Shown: piece after piece, positions 8,663-17,059 of the stretch
How the letters are laid out: every line of letters starts with the position of its first letter
How positions within the stretch are numbered: position 1 is the stretch's first letter
Assembly: GCF_000282055.1 (NCBI RefSeq)
Contig: NZ_AKJZ01000101.1
Location: 1 to 51,538 of the forward strand
Direction of reading: 5' to 3'
DNA length: 51,538 nt
From: Flavobacterium sp. CF136
Lineage (GTDB): Bacteria > Bacteroidota > Bacteroidia > Flavobacteriales > Flavobacteriaceae
Notes under the pieces: generated by a model
Seen by the model: the letters and a program-made list of their open reading frames with translations, nothing else
What the model was told of the DNA's origin: nothing
The model's database searches: none
Program-made: the position numbers and the translations under genes

Positions 8663-10096
8663 TTAGACATCTTTTTTCTTGAACCATCTTCTTGGCGCAT
8701 CACTTTCATGGAGTACAATTTCAGAATGTAGAAATTGTGCGGCTTCCGCTGAATCCTGTACTTTAGAAGCACTACGTTCTAACATTTCTGATTCAAACTC
8801 GGTTAGAACACTTTTTCTTATTCCTGTTTTTCTCCAGTTAGATAAAGGCTTGCATCCTTTTAAAATGCCCCGTGCAAGTGTAAGTGCATCCAGCAACGCC
8901 TGATTTGCACCTTGTCCTTTAAACGGACTCATTGGGTGTGCAGCATCTCCGATCAGAGTCACTTGCCCGGATTTCTCCAACAATTCTGGCTTGAGTAATT
9001 CGCGGTCATACACGGGATAGCCGGAAATCTGAGCTTCCTGGGTTGCCAATAAAATCTGAGGAATGGGGTCGTGCCATTGGGTTCTGCGACATGCTTCTTC
9101 CTTGAGTGCCTGAGGTCCTTTAGCGCTTAATGTCTTAGCCTCTTTTTCAGACATTGGGAAGCTAAGCTGCCACATTACCGAATCTGATGCATAGGGCATA
9201 ATGTAGATTCGCTCGTTGCCATTGGCGGTTTGAAATACAGTGGCCGAGTCCAGTAAAGAACTATTTAGATATTGGAGAGCATTCAAAGGGCAAATACCCA
9301 ATATCACAATACAACCCAGATAACGTAAAGGGGTATTGTCTTCGCCAATCAGCAGTCTTCGCACAGAACTGCGAATACCATCGGCCCCGACCACAAGATC
9401 CGCCTTGGCTCTCTTCATTTTTCCATCGACTTGAAAGTTGAGATGAACATCTTTATCTTCACATTCCTTAAAATCTATTAATTGGTGTCCCCACTGTACT
9501 GCATTATTTCCTCCGAGTTGCTCAAGTAAAGCCAGCCGTAAAGATTGTCGTGCAATATGCACATTTGTACGTTTCGAAGACGTTTTCACATCTGACTGAA
9601 TCCACTTTCTGGTTCCCCATTCACCGATTACTTTTCCTTCTGGTGTATGAACCAGATGTCTTGTTGAAATAACTCCTTCTTTTAAAGAGAAAATACCTAA
9701 TCCCTGAATTGCTTTGCTGGCTTGTTGTAAAGTGAGTCCGTAGCCCTGAGACCGGACATCGAAATCTTTATCGCGTTCATAAAGTGTAAAAGGAATCCCA
9801 CGGTGTAAACAAGCAACAGCCAGAGCCATGCCGCCTATACCGCCACCAATAATAGCAACGTGCGGGTAGTTTTCTTTATCTGCTATAGGAGGGCTGGCAG
9901 CAGGCAGCAACCCGGATCCGCAACAGTTTAAACATGAGTATAGGTTTCCTTTAGGAGGAAGCGGAGCTGTACCTTCGCCTTGCATTTTTTCAAATTCATC
10001 TAATGCGATCTGGTAGTGAAGCCGCACTTTTTTGCTTAGCCTTCGACTTTTTTTGCCGCGTCCCTGACATTCCTGACAGATAATCCAGCTTGCCAT
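8663..10096 (-). CDS. FAD-dependent monooxygenase with N-terminal zinc motif
   Basis: Group A flavin hydroxylase (salicylate hydroxylase / TetX-like fold) that uses NAD(P)H and O2 on an aromatic substrate. Flavin motifs: AIIGGGIGGMALAVA (GxGxxG) near residue 80, VVGADGIRSSVRR (DG motif) and LIGDAAHPMSPFKGQGAN (GD motif). In front of this lies a roughly 65-residue extension with two DnaJ-type CxxCxGxG motifs, CQECQGRG (Cys7, Cys10) and CLNCCGSG (Cys55, Cys58), able to bind one zinc. I chose ATG 10096, preceded by AGAGGAAAATAAA; a GTG at 10123 would add nine charged residues. It is convergent with the GH31 gene and single-gene. The extension may act in protein contact or redox sensing; that is a guess. 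Confidence 0.85.
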   Translation of the reverse strand: MASWIICQECQGRGKKSRRLSKKVRLHYQIALDEFEKMQGEGTAPLPPKGNLYSCLNCCGSGLLPAASPPIADKENYPHVAIIGGGIGGMALAVACLHRGIPFTLYERDKDFDVRSQGYGLTLQQASKAIQGLGIFSLKEGVISTRHLVHTPEGKVIGEWGTRKWIQSDVKTSSKRTNVHIARQSLRLALLEQLGGNNAVQWGHQLIDFKECEDKDVHLNFQVDGKMKRAKADLVVGADGIRSSVRRLLIGEDNTPLRYLGCIVILGICPLNALQYLNSSLLDSATVFQTANGNERIYIMPYASDSVMWQLSFPMSEKEAKTLSAKGPQALKEEACRRTQWHDPIPQILLATQEAQISGYPVYDRELLKPELLEKSGQVTLIGDAAHPMSPFKGQGANQALLDALTLARGILKGCKPLSNWRKTGIRKSVLTEFESEMLERSASKVQDSAEAAQFLHSEIVLHESDAPRRWFKKKDV

Positions 10097-10453
10097 TTTA
10101 TTTTCCTCTTTTTTTACTTCCACTTTTTATGATTTCACTTTAATTTTCCTTTAAAGAAAAATTGGGACATAATATAATTGATTTTGAGCTTAATACTGTA
10201 AATGATTATGGCTCTTACTTCTAATAGTTAAACTTGTAAATTTTATATTTTTCAGCATTTTCCCTTTGTTACAGGTGTGCAAAGTTAAGATAAAAGATAA
10301 GTTCCATTGAAGCAGGGCTAAAGATTTTCATCTATGGCAAATAGTCTTATTGTGATAAGGTTAAAGATTATAAATTTTAATCAGTTACAAGTGTATGCAA
10401 AAATGTAAATGTTTTTAATGAGGGAGCGTAATACAGGTAAGAACAAAAAAAAA
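10097..10453. other. intergenic region with possible promoter of the monooxygenase
   Basis: Holds a minus-strand TAACTTTG (complement of 10280-10287), which matches the Bacteroidota -7 consensus TAnnTTTG. There is no convincing TTTG at the expected distance, and the leader would be about 180 bases, so this is only a candidate promoter for the monooxygenase gene. Nothing else seen. Confidence 0.25.
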
Positions 10454-10510
10454 TGGATATGCAAACAAGAATATAGCTTAGCTTCTTCTTTATTTTCGTT
10501 TGCATATCCA
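10454..10510 (-). terminator. terminator of the crystallin-domain lipoprotein gene
   Basis: Perfect 13-bp arms TGGATATGCAAAC (10454-10466) and GTTTGCATATCCA (10498-10510) enclose a 31-base loop. On the minus strand they are followed by a long T run (complement of 10443-10453). The position just after the stop at 10526 fits a Rho-independent terminator, although the loop is longer than usual. Confidence 0.7.
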
Positions 10511-10525
10511 AAATGAAAAGGCAGT

Positions 10526-11827
10526 TTATTGAGCACTAATCTTCACAGAACTGGCTTTATCATTAAAACCTCCTAAACAACTATTATTTCCTGTTATTAC
10601 AACAGATTCGCCTCCAAAATTGTCGTTCTGATACATTGTAATTTTGTACCCGTTTTCTAAGCGAACAGAAGACAAATCATCATTTACGATACCATACGAT
10701 TTTAGCTGAGCCAATGTATAATTACCAGCAGGCAAAGCAATTGCATAGCCGGTATAATTGCAATTTTGGTAAACTGTTACAATACCTCCAGCTGCTGCAT
10801 TATATTTATTATCAGTATAGTTGCGTGAAAAATTGCCTACACCATCAAAATAATTATCAGCTAATTTGGCAGGATCCGTTGCAAATTCTCCACCTTGTAC
10901 TACACCATCATTCCCATCATTCCATGCCCAAGGCGCGTTGGCACCACCAGTTTTAAAATCATTTCCTTTAAATCCACCACCTGGACTGGAAAACAATTCG
11001 GTGTTGGATCGTTGATCCCATAATCCTCCGCTTTCAAAAATATTGACAAGTTTGTACTCCACATAGTTATCGTAATTATCAGATGGTACTTGTGCTACTC
11101 CGCTTGCTGAAGGGTAGTAAATAATTCCATCCCCATCTATATCGTGCTGTGGCCAGGCTTTAAGGCCGTGTCCTTTAGATTCTTGTGCTGTAATAGGGTG
11201 CAATTCTCCGTTATAGTCTCTCATTTGTAATGTTCCATCAACACTTTCCAATCCGCTTACATAAGAACTACCTGCTGGCACATAAGAAAAAAAGTCTGAA
11301 TGATTTACTGTAACTGCTCCTTTTAAGGCGCCATAAGCAGAACCATCTTTTTCTACAATCATCAATACACCTTCTAAATCATTTTCATGTTGGTCTAGTT
11401 GGTACAAAAGTGGGTTATCTGTCCAATCTCTTGGAGAAAAAAAAGCATAAGTAATGAACCAATGTGTATTCGATTCTACTACCGAATAGTAACAATGTGC
11501 AGCTAAAGAATTGGCATAAGCAGCAAGATTGTTCCAGTTGTTTTCGCCATTCCAGTCATTGTCATAATTAATAGCAGTAAGGTAATCTGATTTTCCTCCT
11601 TCGGCATAAGTCCCTGTGGCGTCTACATCCTTATAATGAACAGGAGCCCATCGTCTTGCCAAATCAGAACTGGCTGCCGCACTGATTTTACTGAAATTTT
11701 GTTGTTTTTTTGCTGCAGTGGTATCTTTTACTTCATCCGATGTCGTGTCCTGACATGAGAATGTAATAGTCGCTAACATAATAATTAACACTTTACTTAA
11801 CACCTTCATTCGATTCTTTTTTTTCAT
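10526..11827 (-). CDS. secreted lipoprotein, Vps62-like domain plus beta/gamma-crystallin domain
   Basis: 433-aa exported lipoprotein; the signal ends at Cys25 (MLATITFSC). The central part (about 50-330) has RWAPVHYKDVD, THWFITYAFFSPRDW and HENDLEGVLMIV, resembling the Vps62/NPP1-like fold with its His-Glu-Asn-Asp/Glu signature. The last 85 residues form two crystallin-type motifs, each with the aromatic Y-Q-N pattern (VTVYQNCNYTGYAIAL and ITMYQNDNFGGESVVI), as in microbial beta/gamma-crystallins that bind Ca2+. Function is unknown; surface binding, or a toxin-like role as in NPP1 proteins, are possibilities. I chose ATG 11827; an in-frame upstream start (11872) would spoil the signal peptide. 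Single-gene unit with its own terminator. Confidence 0.75.
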   Translation of the reverse strand: MKKKNRMKVLSKVLIIMLATITFSCQDTTSDEVKDTTAAKKQQNFSKISAAASSDLARRWAPVHYKDVDATGTYAEGGKSDYLTAINYDNDWNGENNWNNLAAYANSLAAHCYYSVVESNTHWFITYAFFSPRDWTDNPLLYQLDQHENDLEGVLMIVEKDGSAYGALKGAVTVNHSDFFSYVPAGSSYVSGLESVDGTLQMRDYNGELHPITAQESKGHGLKAWPQHDIDGDGIIYYPSASGVAQVPSDNYDNYVEYKLVNIFESGGLWDQRSNTELFSSPGGGFKGNDFKTGGANAPWAWNDGNDGVVQGGEFATDPAKLADNYFDGVGNFSRNYTDNKYNAAAGGIVTVYQNCNYTGYAIALPAGNYTLAQLKSYGIVNDDLSSVRLENGYKITMYQNDNFGGESVVITGNNSCLGGFNDKASSVKISAQ

Positions 11828-12215
11828 AATTCTAGTTTTTGATTGTTTATAGCAGATTAAAAATTCCTTCATTTTGATAAAATTATTTGACGTCTATGAC
11901 CAACTGAGAAATAAAGAATACTCTCTGCAGTTGAATCTGGAAAACTTGCGGGTAGAATGTTCTAAAACGTGTTTTGTTTTTTGAATCATAATTGTTTGCT
12001 TACTCATAAGTACCGGAAAGAAGAAATCGTACTATCTAAAAATATTACAATATTGTTAATAAAAGGTTATGAAACAGGGATTTATATTTTTGTTCTTAAC
12101 TATTTTTGAGTTTTTGATTACTATATGGACTTGCAATCACGAACGAAGTTTATGAATTTATTACAGCGTTCATAATTAATAAAAAAACTATATTTACATT
12201 CCAAATCAAGGTAAA
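11828..12215. other. divergent intergenic region
   Basis: Lies between two divergently read genes. On the plus strand there are two -7-like boxes of the form TATTTTTG (12085-12092 and 12101-12108) in front of the AraC gene, but neither has a TTTG at the usual spacing. No RNA gene or repeat seen. Confidence 0.35.
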
Positions 12216-12998
12216 ATGGTAAATATTGACACAACAAATGTAATGTGCTTCTATACTGATATTTCTGTGGTAGATGTACATTACCATAGTTGTTATCAAA
12301 TCGTTGTAAGCACAAAAATGACATACGATAGTGTAATAGAAAATAAACAATATAAAAATCTAAAAGGGTTTATTATTGATAAATACACTAAGCATTCCTG
12401 CACTGCACCCGTAGGGAGTTTTTTAGTTTATTATGTAGAAAGTAAAAGTTTCCTTGGAAAGCAGCTTAAAAAAATTTTGAATAAAGAAATTTTTATTGAT
12501 ATTGAAACCATTCTTTCAAAAGAGCAATTGAATAAGCTAAAGTTGGATTTTTCCAAGCCTGATTTAACTACTGCTGATATTAAAAACTTATCGGATAATT
12601 TGCTGTACGATATTTTTAACCTTTCTATAAAACCGCTTACAAAAGAAAACACAGATGATCGAATTATAAAGGCAAAGGAATTTATTAATCAAAATTTAAG
12701 TGAAAGCCTAACTTTAGAAAAAGTAGCAAATCATATCCATTTGTCTCAGGAAAGAACACGTCACTTGTTTTTAGAACAAGTAGAATTGCCTTTTTCGCAA
12801 TATGTTCTTTGGAAACGTATAAAAGCAGTATTAACCTCGGTAATACAAGGCAAGCAAACTTTTTTTGATGCCTCACTTCAATATGGTTTTACCGATCAAT
12901 CTCATTTTAACCGATTTTTTAAAAGAATGTTTGGTATTTCCGCCACCGTCATTTTAAAGAATAGCCGTTTTGTACAATTTATTTACCCAGAATTATAA
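12216..12998 (+). CDS. AraC-family transcriptional regulator
   Basis: 260-aa regulator. The N-terminal half contains DVHYHSCYQIVVS, typical of the cupin-like ligand-binding part of AraC proteins. The C-terminal 100 residues form the two helix-turn-helix motifs: LTLEKVANHIHLSQERTRHLF and FFDASLQYGFTDQSHFNRFFKRMFG. AAGG seven bases before ATG 12216 supports this start. It is followed after 30 bases by a membrane protein gene and then an amidohydrolase, all the same direction, so it likely controls that unit and perhaps itself. The inducer is unknown. Confidence 0.88.
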   Translation: MVNIDTTNVMCFYTDISVVDVHYHSCYQIVVSTKMTYDSVIENKQYKNLKGFIIDKYTKHSCTAPVGSFLVYYVESKSFLGKQLKKILNKEIFIDIETILSKEQLNKLKLDFSKPDLTTADIKNLSDNLLYDIFNLSIKPLTKENTDDRIIKAKEFINQNLSESLTLEKVANHIHLSQERTRHLFLEQVELPFSQYVLWKRIKAVLTSVIQGKQTFFDASLQYGFTDQSHFNRFFKRMFGISATVILKNSRFVQFIYPEL

Positions 12999-13001
12999 TG
13001 A

Positions 13002-13030
13002 ATTTTGCCAAAAGTAATTTTTGGCAAAAT
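13002..13030 (+). promoter_or_regulatory. 12-bp perfect inverted repeat covering the next start codon
   Basis: ATTTTGCCAAAA (13002-13013), five bases, then TTTTGGCAAAAT (13019-13030). The right arm ends in the first two bases of the ATG at 13029. In RNA this would form a hairpin that hides the start region of the channel gene; as DNA it could be an operator for the AraC protein encoded just upstream. It lacks a T run after the hairpin, so it is not a normal terminator. Confidence 0.5.
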
Positions 13031-13676
13031 GAATAAATATAATTTAATCTCAGGATTCCGTATACAAAGAATTGAAGCAATAAGCGATGGTGTATTTGCC
13101 ATTGCCTTAACCTTTCTGGCTTTAGATATTAAAGTGCCTGTAAACGATTTGATATATAGCGAAAAAGATCTTATCACTACATTTCTTCAGCTTACACCTA
13201 AATTACTCACTTATTTCCTGAGTTTTGTTACTATGGGAATTTATTGGTTAGCTCAATCAACTCAATTTCATTATATTAACAAGAGCGATAGAAACCTGAA
13301 CTGGATAAACTTGTTTTTTTTACTGGCAATTTCAATAATGCCTTTTACAACAGCATTTTTAAGCCAGTATATCCACTTTAAGTTTTCAATTTTTATCTAT
13401 TGGTTCAATCTTAGCCTATTGGGGCAATTATTAGGTATCAATTGGTATTACGCAAAAAAGAAAAATATTTTAAGTATTAATGATGCTGAGCAAAAAGAAG
13501 TAACGAAATCAATTAAAAACAGAATAATTGAATCACAAATACTATATACTATTGCGGCACTGTGCTGCTTTATCAATGCTTATCTGAGTATTGGACTATT
13601 AGTATTTATACAGCTTAATTATGCTTTTGCAGTATTCTCAAAAAAAGGTAATGTGACAAAATATTCTGATGAATAG
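13029..13676 (+). CDS. TMEM175/DUF1211-family membrane protein
   Basis: 215-aa protein with about six hydrophobic segments. The N-terminal signature RIQRIEAISDGVFAIALTFL contains the F-S-D-type motif (here ISDGVFAIA) that lines the pore in the TMEM175 potassium-channel family. Bacterial members form tetrameric K+-permeable channels. I chose ATG 13029 rather than the TTG at 13005 because the extra eight residues would come from the inverted repeat. The gene overlaps the next one by 8 bases (13669-13676), which points to translational coupling with the amidohydrolase. A link between a channel and an aromatic acid decarboxylase-like enzyme is unusual. Confidence 0.8.
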   Translation: MNKYNLISGFRIQRIEAISDGVFAIALTFLALDIKVPVNDLIYSEKDLITTFLQLTPKLLTYFLSFVTMGIYWLAQSTQFHYINKSDRNLNWINLFFLLAISIMPFTTAFLSQYIHFKFSIFIYWFNLSLLGQLLGINWYYAKKKNILSINDAEQKEVTKSIKNRIIESQILYTIAALCCFINAYLSIGLLVFIQLNYAFAVFSKKGNVTKYSDE

Positions 13677-14796
13677 ACGAGATTTTTTAAATACCACAGG
13701 ATTATTAGGAATAAGTTCTGCTATAAATAACGAATCAGTATTTGGACAAACCAGTTATAAAAATAAAATGAAGCCATTAAAAAAAATAATTACCATTGAA
13801 GAGCATTTTGTACTAAAAAAAATTTCGCAAAGAGTAGCGGAATTCAATAGTAAACAAAATGGAGGAATCCTGTCTAATGATCCGGTTCAAAAAGAATTGA
13901 TGGCATTTGTATTGCCTGCATTTGATGATATTGAAGATGTTGGTGACAGAAGAATAAAGTTTATGGATGAAAGCGGCATTGATATACAAGTACTTTCGTA
14001 TGGAGCAGGAAGCCCGCAAAATATTACTGACCATAAATTAGCCATCGAACTATGTCAGGAAGCCAATAATGAACTGGCGAATTTAATAAAAATACACCCA
14101 ACACGGTTTGCAGGCTTTGCCATATTACCTGTTGCTGATCCAAATGCAGCAGCTGAGGAATTGAACAGAGCCGTGAAAGAACTTGGATTTAAAGGAGCAA
14201 TGCTTTCCGGTACTTTCAATGGGCGTTTTTTTGATGAGCCTGAATTTCTACCTATATTTTCCAAAGCTCAAGAGTTAAATGTACCGTTATACATGCATCC
14301 TGCCATAATTTCTAAAAGTATTATCGAGCATTACTACAAAAGCGACAACTGGTCGTCAGTCGCAAGTGCTATGTTTGCCTCAGCAGGCTATGGCTGGCAT
14401 TTAGATTCCGGTATTGCTATAGTACGATTAATAGCATCAGGTATTTTTGATAAACTGCCTGGCCTCCAACTGATTTCGGGGCACTGGGGTGAGTTAGTCC
14501 CTTTTTATTTAAACCGTCTCGATGACCAATTGAGCAAGACTTTAAAATTGAACCGTAAAATTTCTGATTATTACAAAAGCAACATTTATGTTACTCCAAG
14601 CGGACTATTTTCAGAAGCACAATTACAATTTGTGATATCAGAAGTAGGTGCAGACAGGATAATTTATTCTGGGGATTATCCTTTTTTAATAGATAAAAAT
14701 ACAAAAGGATTTCTGGAAATTGCTTTGATTTCAAAAGAAGATAAAGAGAAAATAGCTTACAGGAATGCAGAGAAGCTTTTGAAATTGAAGGTTTGA
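13669..14796 (+). CDS. amidohydrolase-family enzyme, gamma-resorcylate decarboxylase-like, Tat signal
   Basis: 375-aa member of the ACMSD/gamma-resorcylate decarboxylase branch (amidohydrolase_2). The metal-binding pattern matches that branch: ITIEEHF (Glu-x-His type, not His-x-His), LYMHPAI (His) and YSGDYPF (Asp). Members decarboxylate or hydrolyse aromatic carboxylates using Zn or Mn. The N-terminus MNRRDFLNTTGLLGISSAIN has a twin-arginine pattern, so the protein may be exported folded, which is unusual for this family. It overlaps the channel gene by 8 bases. The true substrate cannot be read from sequence; aromatic-acid decarboxylase is the leading guess. Confidence 0.82.
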   Translation: MNRRDFLNTTGLLGISSAINNESVFGQTSYKNKMKPLKKIITIEEHFVLKKISQRVAEFNSKQNGGILSNDPVQKELMAFVLPAFDDIEDVGDRRIKFMDESGIDIQVLSYGAGSPQNITDHKLAIELCQEANNELANLIKIHPTRFAGFAILPVADPNAAAEELNRAVKELGFKGAMLSGTFNGRFFDEPEFLPIFSKAQELNVPLYMHPAIISKSIIEHYYKSDNWSSVASAMFASAGYGWHLDSGIAIVRLIASGIFDKLPGLQLISGHWGELVPFYLNRLDDQLSKTLKLNRKISDYYKSNIYVTPSGLFSEAQLQFVISEVGADRIIYSGDYPFLIDKNTKGFLEIALISKEDKEKIAYRNAEKLLKLKV

Positions 14797-14928
14797 GTTA
14801 AATAACGGATTAAGTATTTTAAAAATAAACACTGCATCTTTTGACTAAACAAAAAGTTGATTAAACTAAATAGGACACTTCTAAATTTTCCAAATTTGTA
14901 TTGTTAAAAAGAAAACACAATTCTAATA

Positions 14929-14984
14929 ATGAAAAGTAGTATCCTGACAAAGATAGCATCCATTAGTGAGTATCATAAAAAAAA
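14929..14984 (+). other. out-of-frame N-terminus of the next AraC gene, A8 frameshift
   Basis: ATG 14929 opens a frame ending ...ASISEYHKKK and then runs out of frame at eight A residues (14977-14984). One A fewer would join SISEYHK to RGLPPPSHPLISV. Together these form the usual start of this AraC subgroup (ISEYH-x-x-RGLP-x-P-x-HPLISV), as I know it from flavobacterial proteins. The gene is therefore either truncated, phase-variable at the A run, or misread there by sequencing. Confidence 0.6.
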
Positions 14985-15850
14985 GAGGCTTACCACCTCC
15001 TTCACACCCATTAATAAGTGTGATAGATGGCTACACGGGTATCCCAATTGAAAAAGAGGCTTTTTTAAATGTTTCACTTGGATTTTACAAGATTTTCATT
15101 AAAAAGCAAATAGATGGTAAATTAAAATATGGACAACGAAAATATGATTTTGATGAAGGAACAATGTTTTTTATGGCACCTAATCAAGTTTTTGGCATTG
15201 ATATAAAAGAACATTCCATTCAGAATCCTGATGATTGGTTTCTGTTAATTCATCCCGATTTTTTATGGAATACTTCTTTAGCAAAGCAAATAAAAAAATA
15301 CGATTTTTTTAATTATGCTACAAATGAAGCCTTATTCCTTTCAGAAAAAGAAGAAAATACTTTGCGCCAAATTGTACAGAATATTAAGCAGGAATGCTTG
15401 TCAAACATTGATAAATTCAGTGAGAATATTATCATATCCCAAATTGAAACTTTATTGAACTATTCCGAGCGGTTTTATCAGCGTCAATTCATTACAAGAA
15501 AAATAGCCAATCATCAAGTTTTAGGTCAATTAGAAGAATTATTAAACAATTATTTCGATGATAGTTTAGCAAAGGAAAAAGGATTACCAACAGTAAAATA
15601 TGTATCTGAGAAACTCAATATATCAACAAGTTATTTAAGCGGATTATTGAAGTCCCATACTGGGCAAACTACTCAACAACATATACACGAAAAACTAATT
15701 GAAAAAGCAAAGGAAAAATTATCCACCACAAACTTAACAGTAAGTGAAATAGCCTACGAATTAGGCTTTGAACATTTGCAATCTTTCAGTAAACTTTTTA
15801 AAGCCAGAACAAGTTTGTCTCCTTTAGAATTTCGGTCATCTTTTAATTAA
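14966..15850 (+). CDS. AraC-family transcriptional regulator (probably frameshifted at its start)
   Basis: 294 aa from GTG 14966. The N-terminal sensing part (GLPPPSHPLISV ... YDFDEGTMFFMAPNQVF) and the C-terminal double helix-turn-helix (PTVKYVSEKLNISTSYLSG and LTVSEIAYELGFEHLQSFSKLF) are intact. GTG 14966 is the only start in this frame that keeps the conserved RGLP segment, but the natural start is probably ATG 14929, thrown out of frame by an A8 run. It lies 33 bases before an SDR gene followed by an ABM gene, both in the same direction, so it is their likely regulator. Confidence 0.8.
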   Translation: MSIIKKRGLPPPSHPLISVIDGYTGIPIEKEAFLNVSLGFYKIFIKKQIDGKLKYGQRKYDFDEGTMFFMAPNQVFGIDIKEHSIQNPDDWFLLIHPDFLWNTSLAKQIKKYDFFNYATNEALFLSEKEENTLRQIVQNIKQECLSNIDKFSENIIISQIETLLNYSERFYQRQFITRKIANHQVLGQLEELLNNYFDDSLAKEKGLPTVKYVSEKLNISTSYLSGLLKSHTGQTTQQHIHEKLIEKAKEKLSTTNLTVSEIAYELGFEHLQSFSKLFKARTSLSPLEFRSSFN

Positions 15851-15883
15851 AATTCAGATCATAAATAATAAAATAATAAGAAA

Positions 15884-16606
15884 ATGAAAGTATCAGGAAA
15901 CAAAATACTAATAACAGGCGGAGCTACAGGAATAGGCTTAGGTTTAACCGAAAGATTTATTGCTGAAGGAAATCAAGTAATTATTTGTGGAAGAAGGCAA
16001 GATGTGTTGCAAGAGGTTGTAAGTAAGTATCCTTCCGTAATAACAAAAGCATGTGATTTAGCAAATGAAACTGACCGTATTGATTTATACAATTGGATTG
16101 CTGAAAATCATAGTGATTTGAATGTTTTGATAAATAATGCAGGTATTCAAAACAGAGTTCATCCAATGGATAAAGATTATTACGAAAAGGCACAAACTGA
16201 AATAAATATTAATGTACTAGCACCATTGCATTTAATTACCTTATTTACTCAATTGAAAAGTTTAGATACTGTAATCAATGTAACATCGGGTTTAGCGTTT
16301 ACGCCAATGTCCCAAATGCCTGTATATTGTGGTACAAAAGCCTTTTTTCATTCTTTAACCTTATCATTAAGACATTTACTTTTGCCTCAGAATATTGAAG
16401 TGATTGAAATAATTCCACCTGCATTGAATACTGATCTTGGAGGTGCTGGTTTGCACGATGAGTTTCCACCAGTTAGTGATTTTATAGATGCCATTTTTCA
16501 GCAAATAAAAGACGGTAAAAACGAATTGACTTTTGGTCTTAGCGAAATGATGTCAAAAGCTGGACCAGAACAATTGCAAGGTATTTTCAAAAGAATGAAC
16601 CCTTAA
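15884..16606 (+). CDS. short-chain dehydrogenase/reductase, DltE-like
   Basis: 240-aa NAD(P)-dependent oxidoreductase. The cofactor motif is ITGGATGIGLGL (TGxxxGxG), then LINNAG (NNAG), the catalytic YCGTK (Tyr148, Lys152) and an upstream Ser in INVTSGLAF. The overall pattern resembles the DltE/YkvO-like SDR group. It sits between its AraC regulator and, 11 bases downstream, an exported ABM-domain protein. Probably reduces a carbonyl or quinone; the exact substrate is unknown. Confidence 0.85.
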   Translation: MKVSGNKILITGGATGIGLGLTERFIAEGNQVIICGRRQDVLQEVVSKYPSVITKACDLANETDRIDLYNWIAENHSDLNVLINNAGIQNRVHPMDKDYYEKAQTEININVLAPLHLITLFTQLKSLDTVINVTSGLAFTPMSQMPVYCGTKAFFHSLTLSLRHLLLPQNIEVIEIIPPALNTDLGGAGLHDEFPPVSDFIDAIFQQIKDGKNELTFGLSEMMSKAGPEQLQGIFKRMNP

Positions 16607-16617
16607 ATAATTCAGGT

Positions 16618-17013
16618 ATGCAACTAAAATCAATTTTAACAATTGTGGTTATGTCATTATTTATTTCAGCTAAAGTTTCTGCTCAAGCATCTAACAATTA
16701 TATGCGTATTGCAAAAATTGTAGTAGACAGTACCCAATTAGAAAACTATAAAGTTGCCCTGAAAGAGCAAATGAAAACCGCCTTGAAACTTGAAAAGGGT
16801 GTATTGGCATATTCTGCCGTTCAGGACAAAAATAATCCTGCTCATATTACAATTTTAGAAACTTATGACAGCGTAGCAGCTTATCAAGAGCACACACAGG
16901 CACTTCATTTCAAAAAATATAAATCTACCGTTGAAAATATGGTAAAATCTCTTGAACTGACAGAAGTCCTGCCCATAGCAATAGGTGATAAAAAAAGGAT
17001 TTCATTGTATTAA
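16618..17013 (+). CDS. exported ABM-domain protein (putative quinol monooxygenase type)
   Basis: 131 aa with a cleavable signal peptide (IVVMSLFISAKVSAQA, cleavage after SAQ or SAQA). The mature part is an antibiotic biosynthesis monooxygenase ferredoxin-like domain: MRIAKIVVDSTQLENYKVAL, LEKGVLAYSAVQDKNNP and the HTQALHFKKYKSTV helix, as in YgiN-like dimers. These proteins act on quinols or heme or serve as small-molecule binders. An exported version is less common than the cytosolic one. It is 11 bases after the SDR and probably the last gene of that unit. Confidence 0.8.
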   Translation: MQLKSILTIVVMSLFISAKVSAQASNNYMRIAKIVVDSTQLENYKVALKEQMKTALKLEKGVLAYSAVQDKNNPAHITILETYDSVAAYQEHTQALHFKKYKSTVENMVKSLELTEVLPIAIGDKKRISLY

Positions 17014-17059
17014 AGATGTCACTTACTCTTTTTTGAGACTATCTCCGTTCTCTTAAACT

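Noticed and set aside
10097..10123. GTG start for the flavin monooxygenase at 10123
   Set aside because: ATG 10096 has a better AGAGGA-type ribosome site and begins just before the conserved CxxCxGxG motif.
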